DNA of 64,000 bases, taken from Alcaligenes faecalis (GTDB lineage: Bacteria; Pseudomonadota; Gammaproteobacteria; Burkholderiales; Burkholderiaceae_B). A program made the translations under genes and the position numbers. Location of the stretch: contig NZ_CP031012.1 of NCBI RefSeq assembly GCF_009497775.1, positions 2,356,001 to 2,420,000 of the forward strand, in the 5' to 3' direction. Positions 1-9,713 of the stretch are shown piece by piece (the stretch's first letter is position 1; every line of letters starts with the position of its first letter). The notes beneath the pieces are model-generated. The model was not told the DNA's origin, ran no database searches, and worked only from the letters and a program-made list of their open reading frames with translations.

Positions 1-72
1 ACGCACGGCGGCATCATCGTCCAGCAGATGGATCAAGGGCGACAGGCCAGAGCTATTTTCGGTCGGGTTCAT
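1..72 (-). CDS. Response regulator, N-terminal fragment (cut by window edge)
   Basis: Only the first 24 codons are inside the window. They read from an ATG at 72 into a short polar leader, then LIHLLDDDAAVR, the typical first beta strand and acidic pocket of a CheY-like receiver domain. The ATG overlaps the TGA of the upstream histidine kinase gene in an ATGA junction, so the two are translationally coupled and form a two-component pair. The output domain lies outside the window, so the FixJ/LuxR or NtrC class cannot be decided. Confidence 0.8.
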   Translation of the reverse strand, partial: MNPTENSSGLSPLIHLLDDDAAVR

Positions 73-1535
73 GATGATTCTTCATCCACTCGCTGCAGTT
101 CCAACGCAAATACGGCCCCGCCTCGGGGTTCGTTGAACGCCCTCAAGCCGCCCCCCATGGCCTGAGCCAGCGACTCGCTCAAGCTCAGGCCCAGACCTAG
201 GCCGTCGGAACGCGTCGTGAAAAAGGGCTCGAACACGCGATCCAGATGCTGGGGGTCTATTCCAGGGCCATTGTCACGCACGATCAAGTCCACGCGCCCT
301 GGTCGCAGCAGCACCTCAAGCCAGATACGCGGATTGCTGGTCTGGGCAGCGCCCAAAGCGGATACGGCATTATTGAGCAGATTATGGATGATTTGTCCAA
401 GCGCCACAGGCTCGCCGACAACATCCACATCATGTGGAGGAAGGCGTTTTTCCAGAGTAATACCATGCCGCTCCAACTCCGGCATCAGCAAGTGCACAGA
501 CTCGCCCAGCACCTGCGTCAAGGACACCGGGCGGCACTGCTCAGCCAGACCGCTTTCACGCAAACTGTGCCGCAGACGCGTCAGTACGCTGGCCGCGCGT
601 TTGATCTGTTCTACCGAATGCGTCATGGCCTCGCGCGCCGGTTCCAGGTCGGGGGGATCTTCCTGCAAGAGCCGCAGGCTGGCTTGTGTATTGGCCAGCA
701 CGGAGGTTAAAGGTTGGTTCAATTCATGCGCCAGACCCGCAGCCATTTCACCGAGCGCATTCAATCGGGCCACCTGACCGATACGCAGCAGCCCCTGAGC
801 GCGCAAGGTCTGTTCACGTTGTTTGCGCACATAGATGACCAGCGCCACCAGCAGGGCACTGACCAGGGCAACCAATGCCGCCTGTCCCCAAGGCAGGTCG
901 GCATAGCTCACAACGCGGCGCGTGTGGAACTGAAAGGGCTGGCTGGTGGAAGCCAGCACTTTGCCCGACTGGAATACCACAGGCCCGGCATGCTCCAATC
1001 CAGGACTGATCACCCATTGTTGATCCTGCCACTCCAGCACCACGCGCACTGGACTGCCATTACGCTGAAAAGGCCATTCGTCCCAAGCGATGGCGGCATT
1101 CAAATCCAGCTGCACGGCAAAGTTGGCCGGGTGCGCCGCCACCAGCAGAACATAGCGCCCTTGCGCCAGTTGCACATCCGTCAGCACGGCACGCTCGGCC
1201 TTTAGAGACTGCAACTGCGCCTGCTGCCATTGAGGATTGGCCCACGCGGCGTCACTCTCTTGGCGATAAATCGCCAAAACCTGGGGAAACATGGCTTCCA
1301 ACGTTCCCAGACGCTCAATGCGCTGCACGGGCGGTTGCAACAGGGCGAGCATCTGCAAAATGGCGTCCTGCTGGGCCAGACGCTGGCCCAGCAGCCGGTA
1401 GGCTATATTGCTTTGTACCGTGAATGCCTCCTGCTGCCGCGCCAGTTCAGCACGCGTCAACATGATGGCGCCGGTCAAAGACAGGCCGAGCCAAATCAAA
1501 AAACCATACAGAAAGGTACGATGGCGCGATTTCAT
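69..1535 (-). CDS. Two-component sensor histidine kinase
   Basis: Membrane-bound sensor kinase, 488 residues from the ATG at 1535. The frame stays open to a TTG at 1586, but that extension is polar and not needed. It has a transmembrane helix at about residues 10-27, a periplasmic region of about 190 residues and a second helix at about 219-236. The cytoplasmic kinase core has the H-box GLAHELNQP (phospho-His near 270), an N-box (NLLNNAVSAL), a G1 box (DNGPGI) and a glycine-rich lid (GLGLGLSLS). The layout resembles DctS/TtrS-type kinases without a HAMP domain, but the periplasmic part gives no ligand. It overlaps the partner response regulator by four bases. Confidence 0.9.
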   Translation of the reverse strand: MKSRHRTFLYGFLIWLGLSLTGAIMLTRAELARQQEAFTVQSNIAYRLLGQRLAQQDAILQMLALLQPPVQRIERLGTLEAMFPQVLAIYRQESDAAWANPQWQQAQLQSLKAERAVLTDVQLAQGRYVLLVAAHPANFAVQLDLNAAIAWDEWPFQRNGSPVRVVLEWQDQQWVISPGLEHAGPVVFQSGKVLASTSQPFQFHTRRVVSYADLPWGQAALVALVSALLVALVIYVRKQREQTLRAQGLLRIGQVARLNALGEMAAGLAHELNQPLTSVLANTQASLRLLQEDPPDLEPAREAMTHSVEQIKRAASVLTRLRHSLRESGLAEQCRPVSLTQVLGESVHLLMPELERHGITLEKRLPPHDVDVVGEPVALGQIIHNLLNNAVSALGAAQTSNPRIWLEVLLRPGRVDLIVRDNGPGIDPQHLDRVFEPFFTTRSDGLGLGLSLSESLAQAMGGGLRAFNEPRGGAVFALELQRVDEESS

Positions 1536-1685
1536 GGATGCAGTTTGAGGATGGGAGGCAACCAGATAACTAGGCCGACTGGTCAAGAAAACCAGGCTTT
1601 CCTATATTAAACAATGTCCCTGTCCCGCGCCGTTGCGACCGGCAAGGTCTGGATCTTCAAGATTCGATATCAAAAAATCAGCCTT

Positions 1686-2513
1686 TCACGGCTTGGCCGC
1701 CTGCTGATACAACGGCATGACCCGTTCCGAAATCGCCTGCAAATCCGCAATACGGGTCGAAGAAGCCGGGTGGGTAGACAGGAATTCCGGCTGGCTTCTG
1801 CCCTGCTCCAAGGCACCCATCTTCTGCCACAAGGTCACCGCGGCACGCGGGTCGTAGCCTGCACGCGCAGCCAGCTCAACACCAATCAAATCCGCCTCGG
1901 ACTCATGGGTGCGGCTATTGGGCAGCTCAAACATCACTTCGCTCAGCGTACCGCCCAGATCATTCACAGCTTGCACGCCGGTCAGGGCGGACAAAACAGT
2001 CAAGCCGAAAGACGTCGCCATTTTCTGGGAAACCTGCTCACGCGAGTGCTCGCGCAAGGCGTGGGCCATTTCATGGCCAATCACGGCAGCCAGTTCTGCA
2101 TCAGTCGGCTGAATCCGTTTGATCAAGCCACTGTAAACCGCCATCTTGCCACCTGGCATGCACCAGGCATTGACTTCGTCCTGATTGATGACGTGAACTT
2201 CCCAGTTCCAGGAGCGGGCGTCGGCCCGGAAAACACCCACTTGCTCAATCAAGCGTTGTGCAATGGTTTTAACCCGACGAGTCTGGGCCGCATCCGTATC
2301 CAGCGCTTTTTGCTGACGCGCCTGAGACAGCACCTGAGCATAGTTCTGAGCGGCCGCCTGATTCAGCTCGGCCTCGGACACCAGATTGGAAATGAATTGT
2401 TTGCGCTCAACCCCCACCGACCCGCTTTCTGTCGTCTGTACCGTGGCACAGCCCGTCATGGCCAGGATTGAAACCACCGCCAAAAAGCGTTTTCCTTTCG
2501 CAATACCTTTCAT
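1686..2513 (-). CDS. M48 family metalloprotease, lipoprotein
   Basis: Predicted periplasmic zinc metallopeptidase anchored as a lipoprotein, 275 residues. A signal peptide ends in a lipobox (LAMTGC, Cys near residue 22). The zinc and catalytic motif HEMAH is near 147-151, with the downstream HESEAD glutamate ligand. This is the M48B/LoiP-YcaL-YggG type of Oma1-like quality-control protease. The ATG at 2513 is preferred over an upstream TTG at 2525 because a GGAG ribosome site sits 7 bases before it. The gene stands alone between aroC and the sensor kinase gene. The substrate is unknown. Confidence 0.9.
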   Translation of the reverse strand: MKGIAKGKRFLAVVSILAMTGCATVQTTESGSVGVERKQFISNLVSEAELNQAAAQNYAQVLSQARQQKALDTDAAQTRRVKTIAQRLIEQVGVFRADARSWNWEVHVINQDEVNAWCMPGGKMAVYSGLIKRIQPTDAELAAVIGHEMAHALREHSREQVSQKMATSFGLTVLSALTGVQAVNDLGGTLSEVMFELPNSRTHESEADLIGVELAARAGYDPRAAVTLWQKMGALEQGRSQPEFLSTHPASSTRIADLQAISERVMPLYQQAAKP

Positions 2514-2582
2514 GCTCAGCTCCAAGAAACAAACCTGACAAGAAAATGAAGTGCTAGGGTCGTCCTGCGCAAACCCTCACAT

Positions 2583-3644
2583 TCAGACACCGCACTGCGA
2601 GCGATGACGCAGACAATGATCCATCAGCACAATCGCCAGCAAGGCTTCGGCAATCGGCGTGGCACGAATGCCCACACAAGGATCGTGACGGCCCAGGGTC
2701 TGGACTTCAACCGCTTCACCGGCACGATTCACGGAAGGACGCATGGTACGGATACTGGCGGTAGGCTTGATCGCCAGGGAAACCGTCACGGCCTGCCCGG
2801 AGGAAATGCCACCCAGCACGCCACCAGCCTGATTGGTCTTGAAACCATCCGGGTACAGCGCATCACCGTGCTCCGAGCCTTTTTGCGTAATGCAGTCAAA
2901 GCCAGCGCCAATCGACACACCCTTAACGGCATTCAACCCCATCATGGCGTGGGCGATATCGGCATCCAGACGATCGTAAATAGGCTCGCCCCAACCGGCA
3001 GGCACGCCTTCGGCCACGACTTCAATGCGGGCACCAATAGATTCACCTTCTTTACGCAGCTCATCCATATAGGCTTCCAGCTGTGGCACTACGTCCAGAT
3101 CCGGCGCGTAAAAGGGGTTTTGCTCGACCACATCCCAGCTTTTGAAAGGAATGGCGATGGGGCCCAGCTGGCTCATATAGCCGCGAATCTTCACGCCGAA
3201 GTGTTCGGCCAGCCATTTCTTGGCAATCGCACCGGCCGCCACGGTAGGCGCGGTCAGGCGAGCCGAAGAACGGCCACCGCCACGCGGGTCGCGGTTCTCG
3301 AATTTCTTCCAGTAGGTGTAGTCGGCATGACCAGGGCGGAAGGTGTCCAGCAGATTGCCGTAATCCTTGCTGCGCGCATCGGAGTTGCGAATCAGCAGGC
3401 TAATGGGCGTGCCGGTTGTACGGCCTTCATAAATGCCGGACAGGATTTCCACCTGATCGGGCTCACGGCGCTGAGTCACGTGGCGCGACGTGCCAGGACG
3501 GCGGCGATCCAGTTCAAACTGAATATCCTGTTCAGACAGCTCCAGGCCCGGAGGGCAGCCGTCGATCACTGCGCCAATCGCTGGACCATGAGATTCGCCG
3601 TAATTCGTGACGCGGAAGCTTTTACCTAGAGTATTGCCGGACAT
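2583..3644 (-). CDS. aroC: Chorismate synthase
   Basis: Catalyses the last shikimate-pathway step, 5-enolpyruvylshikimate-3-phosphate to chorismate, with reduced FMN, in the cytoplasm. The 353-residue length is normal for the family. The N-terminal signature [18 protein letters not shown] and the central [20 protein letters not shown] block, which carries conserved FMN/substrate-site residues, are both present. There is no adjacent shikimate gene. The gene follows SelO on the same strand after about 100 bp and may have its own promoter. Confidence 0.98.
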   Translation of the reverse strand: MSGNTLGKSFRVTNYGESHGPAIGAVIDGCPPGLELSEQDIQFELDRRRPGTSRHVTQRREPDQVEILSGIYEGRTTGTPISLLIRNSDARSKDYGNLLDTFRPGHADYTYWKKFENRDPRGGGRSSARLTAPTVAAGAIAKKWLAEHFGVKIRGYMSQLGPIAIPFKSWDVVEQNPFYAPDLDVVPQLEAYMDELRKEGESIGARIEVVAEGVPAGWGEPIYDRLDADIAHAMMGLNAVKGVSIGAGFDCITQKGSEHGDALYPDGFKTNQAGGVLGGISSGQAVTVSLAIKPTASIRTMRPSVNRAGEAVEVQTLGRHDPCVGIRATPIAEALLAIVLMDHCLRHRSQCGV

Positions 3645-3742
3645 AGAGAGAGTGAACGCAAAGAAATGAGGAAAAATAAAAGACAGGCACGATTATGGCA
3701 TTGTTCCCGAATCCGGACATGCCCTGGACCGTGCCTGGTCTT

Positions 3743-5209
3743 TTAGGAAGAGCAACTGACTGCCAGCTCCGCACTGCCTTCAGGCGGCGGCATGGCATAG
3801 GCCTCAAAACCGGCCCGCTCGGTGTAAGGGTCGCGCAGCAACATCAGCAAAGTGTCGATTTCGCTGTCGTCGTCCTTGGCAGCGGCCTGAATGGCCTGCT
3901 CGGCCAAGTGGTTACGCAAGACGTACAAGGGATTGACGCGATTCATGGCCTCGCGCTGCTCTGGCGTGTCGGAACCGTCCAGTGTCAGACGCTGGCTATA
4001 GGCTTGCCACCAGGCCTGGGCCTGATCTTCGGAGCCTTCAAACAGACTCAAGAAAGCCTCGGGCGCCTTGCTGGCCTGGGCCAGAGCACGGAAGGACAAG
4101 GTGAAATCCGCCCCGCTGTTGTGCAGTAAACGCCACCAGTCATCGACCAGTTGTGCATCATCCGCCTGCCAGGTACGCAGGCCGAACTTGGCCTGCAAAT
4201 TGGCGTGATAGCGGTTCAGGAAACTGGCTTCAAAAGTTTGCAAACGTTCTTTTACCGCATCCACATCCGGATCAAGCACCATCAAGGCGCTGGCAAGGCG
4301 GTACAAGTTCCAATGCACTATCGCAGGCTGTGCATTCCAGGCGTAACGACCTTGATTGTCGCTGTGATTACAGACGTGATTCACTCGGAATCGGTCCATG
4401 AAGCCGTAAGGGCCGTAATCAATGGTCAGGCCCAGAATGGACATATTGTCGGTATTCATGACGCCGTGGCAAAAACCTACGGTTTGCCAGTCGGCCACCA
4501 TTTCGGCACTGCGGTGGGTGACTTCCTGCAAGAAGCGGCAGACGCGCTCCTGCTCCGAATCGCCTTCAACCAACAGTTCCGAGTAGAACTCACGCAGCAC
4601 ATAATCGAGCAGTTCACGCACACGCGTGGGGTCGTTGGCCCAATGCTCAAAGGACCCAAAACGTACAAAGCTGGGGGCCACACGTGTCACAATCGCGCCC
4701 GTTTCCACCGTTTCCCGGTACACAGGCGTATCTGAAGTCACCAACGCCAAAGCCCGGCTGGTGGCAATGCCCAAACCGGCCATGGCTTCACTGGCCAGAT
4801 ATTCACGCACACTGGAGCGCAGCACGGCGCGGCCATCACCCATACGGGAATACGGCGTTTTACCAGCGCCCTTCAACTGCAATTCCTGCGGACCCGTGGG
4901 GGTGTCGATTTGCCCCAGCAAATGCGCACGGCCATCGCCCAACTGTCCTGCCCAGACACCGAACTGGTGACCGCTATAGACAGCCGACACTGTCAGGCCA
5001 CCCGGCAAGGGGGCTTGGCCGCTGACCACATCCAGAAATTCCTGCTCACCCAAACGGGAGACATCCAGGCCCAGTTGCGCCGCCAACTCCTTATTGACGT
5101 GCAGCAGGCGGGAATTGGCCAGGGGTTGTGGCGGAACCGCCGTATGGAAAGCCGACGGCAGATCCGCAAAATGATGACTGATGGCCAGGCCATCGAACAA
5201 GCTGGACAT
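3743..5209 (-). CDS. selO: Protein adenylyltransferase SelO (YdiU family)
   Basis: Pseudokinase-fold enzyme of the SelO family, which transfers AMP from ATP to Ser/Thr/Tyr of target proteins; in E. coli this is linked to oxidative stress. It has 488 residues, close to E. coli SelO. Visible family blocks are YSGHQFGVWAGQLGDGRA, KGAGKTPYSRMGDGRAVLRS and GVMNTDNMSILGLTIDYGP, the last holding the metal-binding Asn/Asp. The C-terminus is VSCSS: a cysteine stands where animal SelO has selenocysteine. The start at 5209 has an AGGGGG ribosome site and lies 10 bp after the DUF2069 gene, so the two are probably co-transcribed. Confidence 0.96.
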   Translation of the reverse strand: MSSLFDGLAISHHFADLPSAFHTAVPPQPLANSRLLHVNKELAAQLGLDVSRLGEQEFLDVVSGQAPLPGGLTVSAVYSGHQFGVWAGQLGDGRAHLLGQIDTPTGPQELQLKGAGKTPYSRMGDGRAVLRSSVREYLASEAMAGLGIATSRALALVTSDTPVYRETVETGAIVTRVAPSFVRFGSFEHWANDPTRVRELLDYVLREFYSELLVEGDSEQERVCRFLQEVTHRSAEMVADWQTVGFCHGVMNTDNMSILGLTIDYGPYGFMDRFRVNHVCNHSDNQGRYAWNAQPAIVHWNLYRLASALMVLDPDVDAVKERLQTFEASFLNRYHANLQAKFGLRTWQADDAQLVDDWWRLLHNSGADFTLSFRALAQASKAPEAFLSLFEGSEDQAQAWWQAYSQRLTLDGSDTPEQREAMNRVNPLYVLRNHLAEQAIQAAAKDDDSEIDTLLMLLRDPYTERAGFEAYAMPPPEGSAELAVSCSS

Positions 5210-5219
5210 ACAGACCCCC

Positions 5220-5630
5220 TTAGGCCGATTTGGCGGCTTTTGCAGCCTCGGCTTTTTCGGCCTTGATGCGCTGCTTGGCTGCTTTCTTGGCAGGCCAGAG
5301 ATAGAAAATGGCGCAGAAATAATAAATCAGGGACAGGACAATTTCTGCAATCGCCCAGGGCATGACTTCTGCCACCGGGTCCGACCAGGCACGCATGACC
5401 CCTTCTGCGAAATACAGCAGAATCATCATGGACGTCCATTGCAGGGTATATAAATTGCCCTTGAGCACGCTGCGCAGCGGCAGCACCAAAGGAATCACTT
5501 TCAGCACCAGCCAGGAGCCGCCGGGTTTCAAGGGCGCAAAATGAAGCTCCCAGGCCAGGCACAAAGCAATCAAGGCGACCAAAGCCAGGGCCGCCACTCG
5601 ATGAAGTATGGGGTTTAAAGGTTCATGCAT
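5220..5630 (-). CDS. DUF2069 inner-membrane protein
   Basis: Small integral membrane protein of 136 residues with about four hydrophobic helices (near 12-28, 43-58, 64-82 and 92-112). It ends in a cytoplasmic-looking tail rich in Ala, Lys and Glu. The family DUF2069 is common in beta- and gammaproteobacteria and has no known function. It precedes selO by 10 bp on the same strand and is divergent from the YihY-type gene, so the 56 bp between them should hold both promoters. Confidence 0.85.
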   Translation of the reverse strand: MHEPLNPILHRVAALALVALIALCLAWELHFAPLKPGGSWLVLKVIPLVLPLRSVLKGNLYTLQWTSMMILLYFAEGVMRAWSDPVAEVMPWAIAEIVLSLIYYFCAIFYLWPAKKAAKQRIKAEKAEAAKAAKSA

Positions 5631-5686
5631 GCTGTTATTATCACCTGAACCCTGTCGAAAAGCAGCGTCCGCCGCATCAAACCGCT

Positions 5687-7066
5687 ATGAAAAACGACGA
5701 GAACTTCCCTATGCCCTCTGAGCAAGCTGAACAAACAGACTTGAACCCAGACAACACCGATCCTGTCTCCCCGCAGGAGCCCTCGCCTGCCCCCACTGCC
5801 AAGCATCACTTTTTAAGTGTGGCGCGCTTTGCCATCAAGCGGGTGGCTGAAAAAGATCTGATGAAGGTGGCCTCCAGCCTGACCTACACCACGATCCTGG
5901 CCATTGTGCCCATGCTGACAGTGGTGCTGGCGCTGTTCACCGCTTTCCCGCTGTTTCAGGAATTTGAACACGCTCTGGAAGGTTTTTTGACCCGTAATCT
6001 GATGCCCGAAGTGGTGTCGGAAAACATCATGCTGTACCTGAACCAGTTTGCCTCCAAGGCCTCCGGCCTGACAGCAGTGGGCAGCTTGTTCCTGATTGTC
6101 ACGTCCATCATGCTGATCATGACCATTGACGAGACCTTCAACAATATTTTCCAGGTACACGTGCAACGCCCCTTGGGGCAACGCCTGCTGGTGTACTGGG
6201 CCATTATTTCGCTGGGCCCGATTCTGACCGGTGCCAGCTTGTGGGCCACCACCATTCTGGCACGGGAGTCCATGGGCTATATCGGTGACTTGTCCGGCAT
6301 TGTGTCCTTCGCCCTGGCCTATGTACCGTTTGTCTTTACCGCCCTGGGGCTGACGGCGCTGTTCATGTATGTGCCCAACCGCCGCGTCTGGTGGCGCGAT
6401 GCCCTGATTGGTGGTGTTGTCACAGCCGCCTTGCTGGAGCTGATGAAAGCCGGTTTCGCCTTCTACCTGACGCGCTTTCCCACCTACACGATTATCTACG
6501 GTGCCTTTGCCATCCTGCCGATCTTCCTGCTGTGGATTTACATCTCCTGGCTGATCGTCCTGCTGGGCGCCTCCATGGTGGCGATTCTGCCCGACTGGCG
6601 TGGCCGCAACTGGGTCAAGACCAATGTGCCCGGCATCGCCTTTACCGATGCCGTGAACCTGCTCTATCAGCTGTGGCTGAACCGTCAGAACCAGCAGGGA
6701 CTTAGCGTGCGTGAACTCAGCCACAAGCTGGAACGCGACCCGGACGAGCTGTACGGCATTTTATGCAAGCTCAAGTCCATGGGGCTGATTGCTGATACCC
6801 AGCAAGACAATGACGAACAATGGGTGCTCAGTTGTGATTTGCGTCAGGTCAGCCTGAAACAACTTACCCAGGCATTTCTGCTGGACCGCGCCCATACCCA
6901 CGAGGGTCCGCTAGAATATGTACTCAATTATCTTTCTCAGTTTTTCGATCAGCGACTATCCAATCTGGAAGAACTGTTTGAGTCGCCACAAGGCATTCTG
7001 ACAGGACAACCAGCCATACTAAACGCCGATCCCGGTCAGGAGACCCAGTATGCTAAAAGTCAGTGA
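5687..7066 (+). CDS. YihY/BrkB family inner-membrane protein
   Basis: Integral membrane protein of 459 residues in the YihY (UPF0761) family, once called ribonuclease BN. A polar leader of about 40 residues is followed by the family opening (AEKDLMKVASSLTYTTILAI) and about six transmembrane helices to residue 305. The C-terminal region of about 150 residues looks soluble and winged-helix-like (LSVRELSHKLERDP), as in longer family members. Transport or envelope functions have been proposed but not established. A start at Met9 (5711) is possible. Its end overlaps the CBS-domain gene by 17 bases. Confidence 0.9.
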   Translation: MKNDENFPMPSEQAEQTDLNPDNTDPVSPQEPSPAPTAKHHFLSVARFAIKRVAEKDLMKVASSLTYTTILAIVPMLTVVLALFTAFPLFQEFEHALEGFLTRNLMPEVVSENIMLYLNQFASKASGLTAVGSLFLIVTSIMLIMTIDETFNNIFQVHVQRPLGQRLLVYWAIISLGPILTGASLWATTILARESMGYIGDLSGIVSFALAYVPFVFTALGLTALFMYVPNRRVWWRDALIGGVVTAALLELMKAGFAFYLTRFPTYTIIYGAFAILPIFLLWIYISWLIVLLGASMVAILPDWRGRNWVKTNVPGIAFTDAVNLLYQLWLNRQNQQGLSVRELSHKLERDPDELYGILCKLKSMGLIADTQQDNDEQWVLSCDLRQVSLKQLTQAFLLDRAHTHEGPLEYVLNYLSQFFDQRLSNLEELFESPQGILTGQPAILNADPGQETQYAKSQ

Positions 7067-7511
7067 AATCCTGCGTGTCAAGGGAGACACGCTTTATACA
7101 GGCACCCCCGAAATGACCGTTGAAAAAGCGGTACAGAGCATGAGCGAGCTGGATATTGGTTCGCTGGTGATCATGGAGCATGGTCAGTTGGTGGGTATGT
7201 TGACCTTTCGCGAGATCATTCGCCACTGGCACGCCCAGGGTAATAAAGCCCAGGGCTTTACCGTGCGCAGCATCATGGATGACGCCCCAGTCAGCGTCAC
7301 TCCCAACACCAGCGCCGACGAAGTACAACGCCTGATGCTGAACAACCACGCACGCTACATGCCCGTGATGGACGGTCCGGTGCTGATGGGGGTTATTTCC
7401 TTCTTTGACATGGCGCGCGCCATTGTTCACGCCCAGCAGTTCGAGAACAATATGCTCAAAGCCTATATCCGCGACTGGCCTACCGATTCCGAGCAAGCCA
7501 GCGCTTCCTAA
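7050..7511 (+). CDS. CBS-domain pair protein
   Basis: Soluble protein of 153 residues made almost wholly of two CBS domains (about 8-62 and 75-135), which bind adenosine nucleotides and act as energy or redox sensors. Typical CBS motifs are visible (DIGSLVIMEHGQLVGMLTFREI and ARYMPVMDGPVLMGVISFFDMA). The ATG at 7050 follows a CAGGAGA ribosome site inside the end of the yihY-like gene. The 17-base overlap suggests coupling and possibly regulation of that membrane protein. No catalytic domain is attached. Confidence 0.9.
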   Translation: MLKVSEILRVKGDTLYTGTPEMTVEKAVQSMSELDIGSLVIMEHGQLVGMLTFREIIRHWHAQGNKAQGFTVRSIMDDAPVSVTPNTSADEVQRLMLNNHARYMPVMDGPVLMGVISFFDMARAIVHAQQFENNMLKAYIRDWPTDSEQASAS

Positions 7512-7531
7512 GACGCTGTTTCAGCCAGCCT

Positions 7532-8524
7532 TTACTGGCGGCTTTGCAATTCTTCCCAGGCCTGCGCAAGCAGGCCTGGATCGTTTTTGGCCAGCCAATT
7601 GTGATCCGACAAGGTACGACGCCACTGACGTGCGCCCTTCTTGCCGTGCGGCCAGCCCAACATGCTCTTGATCACAATACGCAGCGGCACACCGGCCTGC
7701 ACATGAGGGCGGGCGTAGGCAATCATCTGTTCGACGACCGCGTCTTCATCCAGCAACACATCCTCGGGCCACAGGCGGCGGTGAATATCGCTCAAGACCG
7801 CCGGGGTATGCCAGGCGGCACGACCGAGCATTACGCCATCAAACTGCTCTTCCAGCTCGACAGCCTGATCGGTCTCGTGAATGCCGCCATTCAAAATGAA
7901 CAGTGCTTCGGGGAAATCCTTTTTCAACTGCATGGCCATGTCATAGCGCAAAGGCGGGATCTCCCGGTTGTCCTTGGGCGACAAGCCTTTCAAGACTGCA
8001 TTGCGAGCATGAACGGTAAAAACACGGCACCCGGACTCGAACAGAAGTCCCACAAAATCCCGCACAAAATCATAGGACTCGTTGTAATCCAGCCCCAGCC
8101 TGTGCTTGACAGTAACAGGTACAGAAACCGCATCCTGCATGGCCTTGACGCAGTCGGCCACCAATTGCGGCTCATTCATCAAACAGGCACCGAAAGCACC
8201 TTTTTGTACCCGCTCCGAGGGGCAGCCACAGTTCAGATTAATTTCGTCGTAGCCCCACTTTTCACCGGCCAGAGCGCTGGTGACCAAGGCATCCCGGTCA
8301 CTGCCACCCAGTTGCAAGGCCACCGGATGCTCTGCCTGATCAAAATCCAGATGACGTGCCTGATCACCGTGCGTCAATGCGCCCGTGGTGATCATTTCAG
8401 TAAACAGCAAGGCGCGCGGCGCCAACAGACGATGAAAAAAGCGGCTGTGGCGGTCAGTCACGTCAATCATGGGCGCCACACTCAAACGCCACATCTGGCT
8501 GTCCGGCATCACAAAAGTAGTCAT
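7532..8524 (-). CDS. dusA: tRNA-dihydrouridine(20/20a) synthase
   Basis: FMN-dependent TIM-barrel enzyme reducing uridine 20/20a in the tRNA D-loop. DusA is chosen over DusB/C because of the opening SVAPMIDVTDRHSRFFHR, the TEMITTGAL block and the NLNCGCPSERVQKGAFGACL block with the catalytic cysteine. The frame is open to 8632, but homology starts about ten residues after the ATG at 8524, so 36 extra residues are left out; an ATG at 8509 is the other option. It converges with the CBS-domain gene and is divergent from thrB. Confidence 0.95.
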   Translation of the reverse strand: MTTFVMPDSQMWRLSVAPMIDVTDRHSRFFHRLLAPRALLFTEMITTGALTHGDQARHLDFDQAEHPVALQLGGSDRDALVTSALAGEKWGYDEINLNCGCPSERVQKGAFGACLMNEPQLVADCVKAMQDAVSVPVTVKHRLGLDYNESYDFVRDFVGLLFESGCRVFTVHARNAVLKGLSPKDNREIPPLRYDMAMQLKKDFPEALFILNGGIHETDQAVELEEQFDGVMLGRAAWHTPAVLSDIHRRLWPEDVLLDEDAVVEQMIAYARPHVQAGVPLRIVIKSMLGWPHGKKGARQWRRTLSDHNWLAKNDPGLLAQAWEELQSRQ

Positions 8525-8727
8525 AAACAGGGAGCAAATCGCCTGATCGCAGGCTTGGTGAGAAAGGGAAAACACCCATTTTAATGGTTTCAGCCGACCA
8601 CAGGATGAAGATAAAGCGCGGTAAATCCCCACAAGGCTCCAAAAAGCGGGCGCACTGGTCTAAAATCGGCCGTTTGACATACTTGCGCGCCTGATAGTGC
8701 GCCAACAACCGGATCCTCACTGAAAGC

Positions 8728-9699
8728 ATGGCTGTTTTTACTTCTGTCAGCGAACTTGACGCCCGCGAACTGCTGGAACAATACACAATTGGCGAATTTG
8801 TTTCCTTACGTGGCATTACCGCCGGCATTGAAAACACCAATTACTTTCTGAGCACCACCCAGGGCGAGTACGTTCTGACTTTGTTTGAAGTCCTGACGCT
8901 GGAGCAACTGCCCTTCTACATCGAGCTGATGCACCACTTGGCCGCCAAAGGCGTGCCGGTGCCCGAGCCCATGACCCGTCGCGATGGCAAGCGCATCTGT
9001 GTCATGCACGGCAAGCCTTGCTCGATCGTGACGCGCCTGCGTGGTGGTTACGAGCCCGAGCCTACGGTTGAACACTGTCGCCAGATCGCCCGCACGCAAG
9101 CCCAGGCCCACTTGGCTGCCCAGGATTTCCCCCTGGAGCAACCCAATCTGCGTGGCCTGAGCTGGTGGCAAGCTACGGTTCCCCAGGTTCTGCCTTTCCT
9201 GGACGAAAGCCAGTCCGAGCTGATCCAGACCGTTCTGCAAGAACAAAGCAGCTTTGCCGACAGCGACACCTATCGCTCCTTGCCTCAAGGCCCAGCCCAC
9301 TGCGACCTGTTCCGCGACAACGTGCTGTTTGCCGGCACCTCCGAAGCGCCCCAGATGGGCGGCATCATCGACTTTTACTTTGCCGGTTGCGACACCTGGC
9401 TGTTTGACGTGGCCGTGGCCGTGAACGACTGGTGCATTGACCGTCTGAGCGGTGCCCTGAACCTGGAAAAAGCCCAGGCCTGGCTGGAATCCTACGCCCA
9501 GGTGCGCCCATTTACCGAAGCCGAACACAGCGCCTGGCCTATACTGATCCAGGCCGCCGCGCTGCGCTTCTGGATCTCGCGCCTGTACGATTTTTATCTG
9601 CCCCGCCCCGCTCAAACCCTCAAGCCGCACGACCCACGGCACTTTGAGCGTGTGCTGCGCCAGCGTCGCGACCATGCTGTACCGGCGCTCCCTCGATAA
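8728..9699 (+). CDS. thrB: Homoserine kinase (ThrB, aminoglycoside-phosphotransferase fold)
   Basis: Phosphorylates homoserine in threonine synthesis. The 323-residue protein belongs to the Pseudomonas/Burkholderia-type ThrB with a choline-kinase/APH fold, not the GHMP type of enteric bacteria. Visible features are the N-terminal GITAGIENTNYFLST and the catalytic-loop/metal pair QGPAHCDLFRDNVLF followed by IIDFYFAGCDTWLFD. It is followed after 14 bp by a BPSS1780-type membrane protein gene; the same pairing is known in other Burkholderiales. Confidence 0.95.
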   Translation: MAVFTSVSELDARELLEQYTIGEFVSLRGITAGIENTNYFLSTTQGEYVLTLFEVLTLEQLPFYIELMHHLAAKGVPVPEPMTRRDGKRICVMHGKPCSIVTRLRGGYEPEPTVEHCRQIARTQAQAHLAAQDFPLEQPNLRGLSWWQATVPQVLPFLDESQSELIQTVLQEQSSFADSDTYRSLPQGPAHCDLFRDNVLFAGTSEAPQMGGIIDFYFAGCDTWLFDVAVAVNDWCIDRLSGALNLEKAQAWLESYAQVRPFTEAEHSAWPILIQAAALRFWISRLYDFYLPRPAQTLKPHDPRHFERVLRQRRDHAVPALPR

Positions 9700-9713
9700 A
9701 TACGGATACTGAT

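Noticed and set aside
2604..3629. 341-codon plus-strand frame across aroC
   Set aside because: Antisense shadow; His/Arg/Gly-rich composition and no family match.
5813..6724. 303-codon minus-strand frame within the yihY-like gene
   Set aside because: Gln/His/Gly-rich shadow of a membrane protein gene.
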